Made by a program: the position numbers and the translations under genes. From Macrolepiota albuminosa (taxonomy: Eukaryota > Basidiomycota > Agaricomycetes > Agaricales > Agaricaceae), in NCBI GenBank assembly GCA_027475525.1, contig JAMWFC010000116.1, positions 2,603,826 to 2,667,825 of the forward strand: a DNA stretch of 64,000 nt. The letters run 5' to 3'. Position 1 is the first letter of the stretch. Each line of letters opens with the position of its first letter. Below, piece by piece: positions 62,176 to 64,000 of this stretch. The notes under the pieces were generated by a model. It made no database searches and was not told the origin of the DNA. It saw nothing but the letters and a program-made list of their open reading frames with translations.

Positions 62176-62329
62176 TTTGTTTGACTGGTACGCCTCGTTT
62201 GGTACGCTTCGACTGGCACGCCTTAGCATTCGCGTGCTATAAGTTTGGTACGTTTGTTTGACTGGTACGCCTCGTTTGGTACGCTTCGACTGGCACGCCT
62301 TAGCATTCGCGTGCTATAAGTTTGGTACG
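62176..62329. repeat. 77-bp perfect tandem duplication G, in the LTR of element B
   Basis: Copies 62176-62252 and 62253-62329 are identical with clean edges. Same period as the host-gene duplications. Confidence 0.95.
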
Positions 62330-62583
62330 CACTCGCGACTCTTAAGTTACTAACTTGGTCTCGTCTTAGAACCTCCGGTTCACGACTCGACCCCCTCTAA
62401 CTCCCAGCCACTTTCATCCAAAACCCCCGGACTCTAGTCCCCTCTCCCGGGATTACCCTGTCCTCGTCTTGAACCCCGGAGTCCTAGCCCCGGAGTTCCA
62501 GACACCCGAGTATCCGTAGATCAAGTCCGCATCGTAAGGGCGTCGCTTTCCCGGAAAGCCCCCGATTCAGCGGAACCTGACAT

Positions 62584-62595
62584 AATATCAAGACT
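62584..62595 (+). other. Primer-binding site of element B (self-primed type)
   Basis: AATATCAAGACT begins two bases after the LTR's terminal CA. It pairs fully with AGTCTTGATATT inside the same LTR rather than ending in the TGG that a tRNA 3' end would require. Confidence 0.75.
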
Positions 62596-62615
62596 CTTTC
62601 CTTACACCGTTCTTG

Positions 62616-64000
62616 ATGGCTACGTATACTCACACCTACTACCCCACGGGGTACCAGACCGACCCTTACGGACGCCCGGTACCCGACCACTACTCCGCAC
62701 AGACCCCCCGCCCTGTCTACCCACCCCTCCCATACGAACCTCAGTACCTCCACCGCCACTGGGCCCCCGACCCATCCTTCTATGATCTGGGGCCCTCAGC
62801 CAGTTGGGCCCCTCCGCCCAACCTAGCCATGGCACGACCCGTGGAGGTCCCCTCGTACCGGAGCATTCCCGGGGGCCTGCCGGAGACCCCTCCTGTACCC
62901 AGTGGGCCTCGCCCGATTCCCCCCAGCGAGGGCCCCTTTGCACCCACCCCCTACTACGGTTACCAGCGCCCCGTCCCCCAACCCCGAGAACCCCGAGGAC
63001 CCCCCTACCCCGACTACCCCCCTCGTCATTACCCGGCCGCCGCCGCCCCGTCCCCCAACCCCGAGAACCCCGAGGACCCCCCTACCCCGACTACCCCCCT
63101 CGTCATTACCCGGCCGCCGCTCCACCCGCTCAAACGCCTCCCTCGCCAATGGGACGACGACGCCTCGAGGAGTATGAACGGCAACGGGACGAGATACTCC
63201 GCTCCCTCAGGATCTCACCGGAGGACTTCGCGCAACGGACGAGGACGCTGCTCGTGGAATTCGGGCACGACGACTTCGAAGGCACTCCGGAGGAATGGGC
63301 TCACTGCCTGGTCGAATTCGGGGATCGCCTCACGCGAGGAGAACTCCCGGAGCAAACCATGGTAAAGTATAGGCGCAACACGATCCTCCGGGAAGAATTA
63401 CAGCAACTGCTCGACGAAGTCCACGCGTCCCCCTCCCCTCGACCCCTCAACGACCCCGCGGACCCAGGTCGCTCGATTCACATTCGACGGGAACCCCCGG
63501 AACCGGCCCCAGCAGTCCCGGCAGCCCCCACGGTCCCCACTCCGGAGCAACGGCAACGGGAAGAACGGCAGAACGCCTCAGCCATACTACGGTCCCTCAA
63601 CCCGACGGGAGGCCTCTTCGATCAACCCGCTGCTCGCACGGTAGGCTTGTCAACTCGCCGCAGGGCTAACTCCGTTCCTAGTACCTTCGAGACCTGGGGA
63701 CAGCCTCAAAGACCCCTGGAACCCCTCCCGCGAACAGACAACGCCCGACCCCCGGCCCCGACGAACCCCGGTACAGCCCGGGTGGACACCCCTAGTACGG
63801 ACGACACGTTATGCTACATTGACGAGCTCACGCGCGATAACAACGAACAACGTCCCGCGCCCGCGCCCGCCCCGGCACCAGCACCGCCCGCCACGTCCGC
63901 CCCGGTCCCTCCGGAACGCAACTTCCGCCGCGATCCGCCACCCCACTTCGACCTACGGAACCCCCCGCGACCCCCGATGCAAGCCCGACCCTCCCGGAAT
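62616..64000 (+). CDS. Gag-like protein of gypsy element B (partial, runs off the window)
   Basis: ATG 62616 starts MATYTHTYYPTGYQTDPYGR. The N-terminal third is Pro/Tyr-rich, as in capsid leaders. The frame is broken by the 77-bp duplication at 62967-63120; with one copy it continues through RRRLEEYERQRDEILRSLRI, LLVEFGHDDFEGTPEEWAHC and LVEFGDRLTRGELPEQTM, then PEQRQREERQNASAILRSLN and onward without a stop to 64000. This suggests the copy is intact and the break is not real. The helical EEWAHCLVEFGDRL block resembles a retrotransposon Gag capsid, but no zinc knuckle is reached. Strong excess of C over G on this strand. Confidence 0.7.
62967..63120. repeat. 77-bp perfect tandem duplication H, in gag of element B
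   Basis: Copies 62967-63043 and 63044-63120 are identical with clean edges. One copy restores the gag frame. Confidence 0.95.

Larger units (their letters stand above)
61726..62582 (+). repeat. 5' LTR of gypsy element B
   Basis: Starts TGTCACGACC and ends CTGACA, with a TGTCA/TGACA inverted terminus. It is C-rich and abruptly different from the flanking element A sequence. It includes a 77-bp duplication (62176-62329); without that the LTR would be 780 bp. The five bases before it, AAAAC, are the expected target-site duplicate. Confidence 0.82.
58182..64000 (+). mobile_element. Nested Ty3/gypsy retrotransposons: element A interrupted by element B, both open at the right edge
   Basis: Element A starts with a 230-bp LTR at 58182 and runs through one gag-pol frame. 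Its RNase H region is cut at 61725, where the LTR of element B begins. B continues through its primer-binding site and gag to the window end. The rest of B and the right part of A should lie beyond 64000. Confidence 0.88.

Overview
This window is nuclear DNA of a filamentous basidiomycete, most likely an Agaricomycete mushroom. Genes are dense and cut by many 45-65 bp introns. Host families are fungal: PRP40, GH47, GH28/CE8 pectinases, ERV1 and a ZIP transporter. LTR retrotransposons and hAT remnants interrupt the gene-rich DNA. No species can be named from the sequence alone.

Layout: 1-5.3 kb holds the 3' end of a carnitine acetyltransferase, RPF1 (60S ribosome assembly), a single-pass membrane protein and a nine-exon EEF1A-lysine methyltransferase. 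5.4-13.2 kb holds an NDUFAF7-type complex I assembly factor, MMS19 (cytosolic Fe-S assembly) and an unknown coiled protein. 13.5-21.6 kb holds PRP40, mitoribosomal bL21m, ATP1 and PRO2. 21.6-24.5 kb is a transposon graveyard. 24.5-30.3 kb holds an RBR ubiquitin ligase and a divergent pectin methylesterase / polygalacturonase pair. 30.8-45.1 kb holds a NASP/Sim3 histone chaperone, AP180, a GH47 mannosidase, glycerol kinase, RPS20 and an NT-C2 protein. 45.4-55.3 kb holds an initiator tRNA-Met, DBP9, a ZNHIT2-like protein, a ZIP transporter, ERV1 and a second GH47 mannosidase. 55.3-64 kb is mobile DNA: a dead hAT element, a Ty3/gypsy element (A) with one 230-bp LTR, and a second, very C-rich gypsy element (B) inserted into the RNase H region of A.

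Shared themes: many genes serve mitochondria (NDUFAF7, bL21m, ATP1, PRO2, ERV1, carnitine acetyltransferase). Others serve ribosome or snoRNP assembly (RPF1, DBP9, ZNHIT2-like, RPS20, tRNA-iMet). Several pairs are divergent with 84-160 bp between start codons, so shared promoters are likely.

The strongest anomalies are these. (1) Eight unrelated places carry a perfect tandem duplication with a period of exactly 77 bp. Removing one copy restores reading frames, so these look like k-mer assembly artefacts rather than biology. (2) Element B has an LTR with an internal 12-mer that is the exact reverse complement of its primer-binding site, the signature of Tf1-type self-primed reverse transcription. 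(3) Five introns need a GC-AG reading to keep conserved protein frames. I did not find an obviously unprecedented gene system; the self-priming nested retroelement is the most interesting biology.
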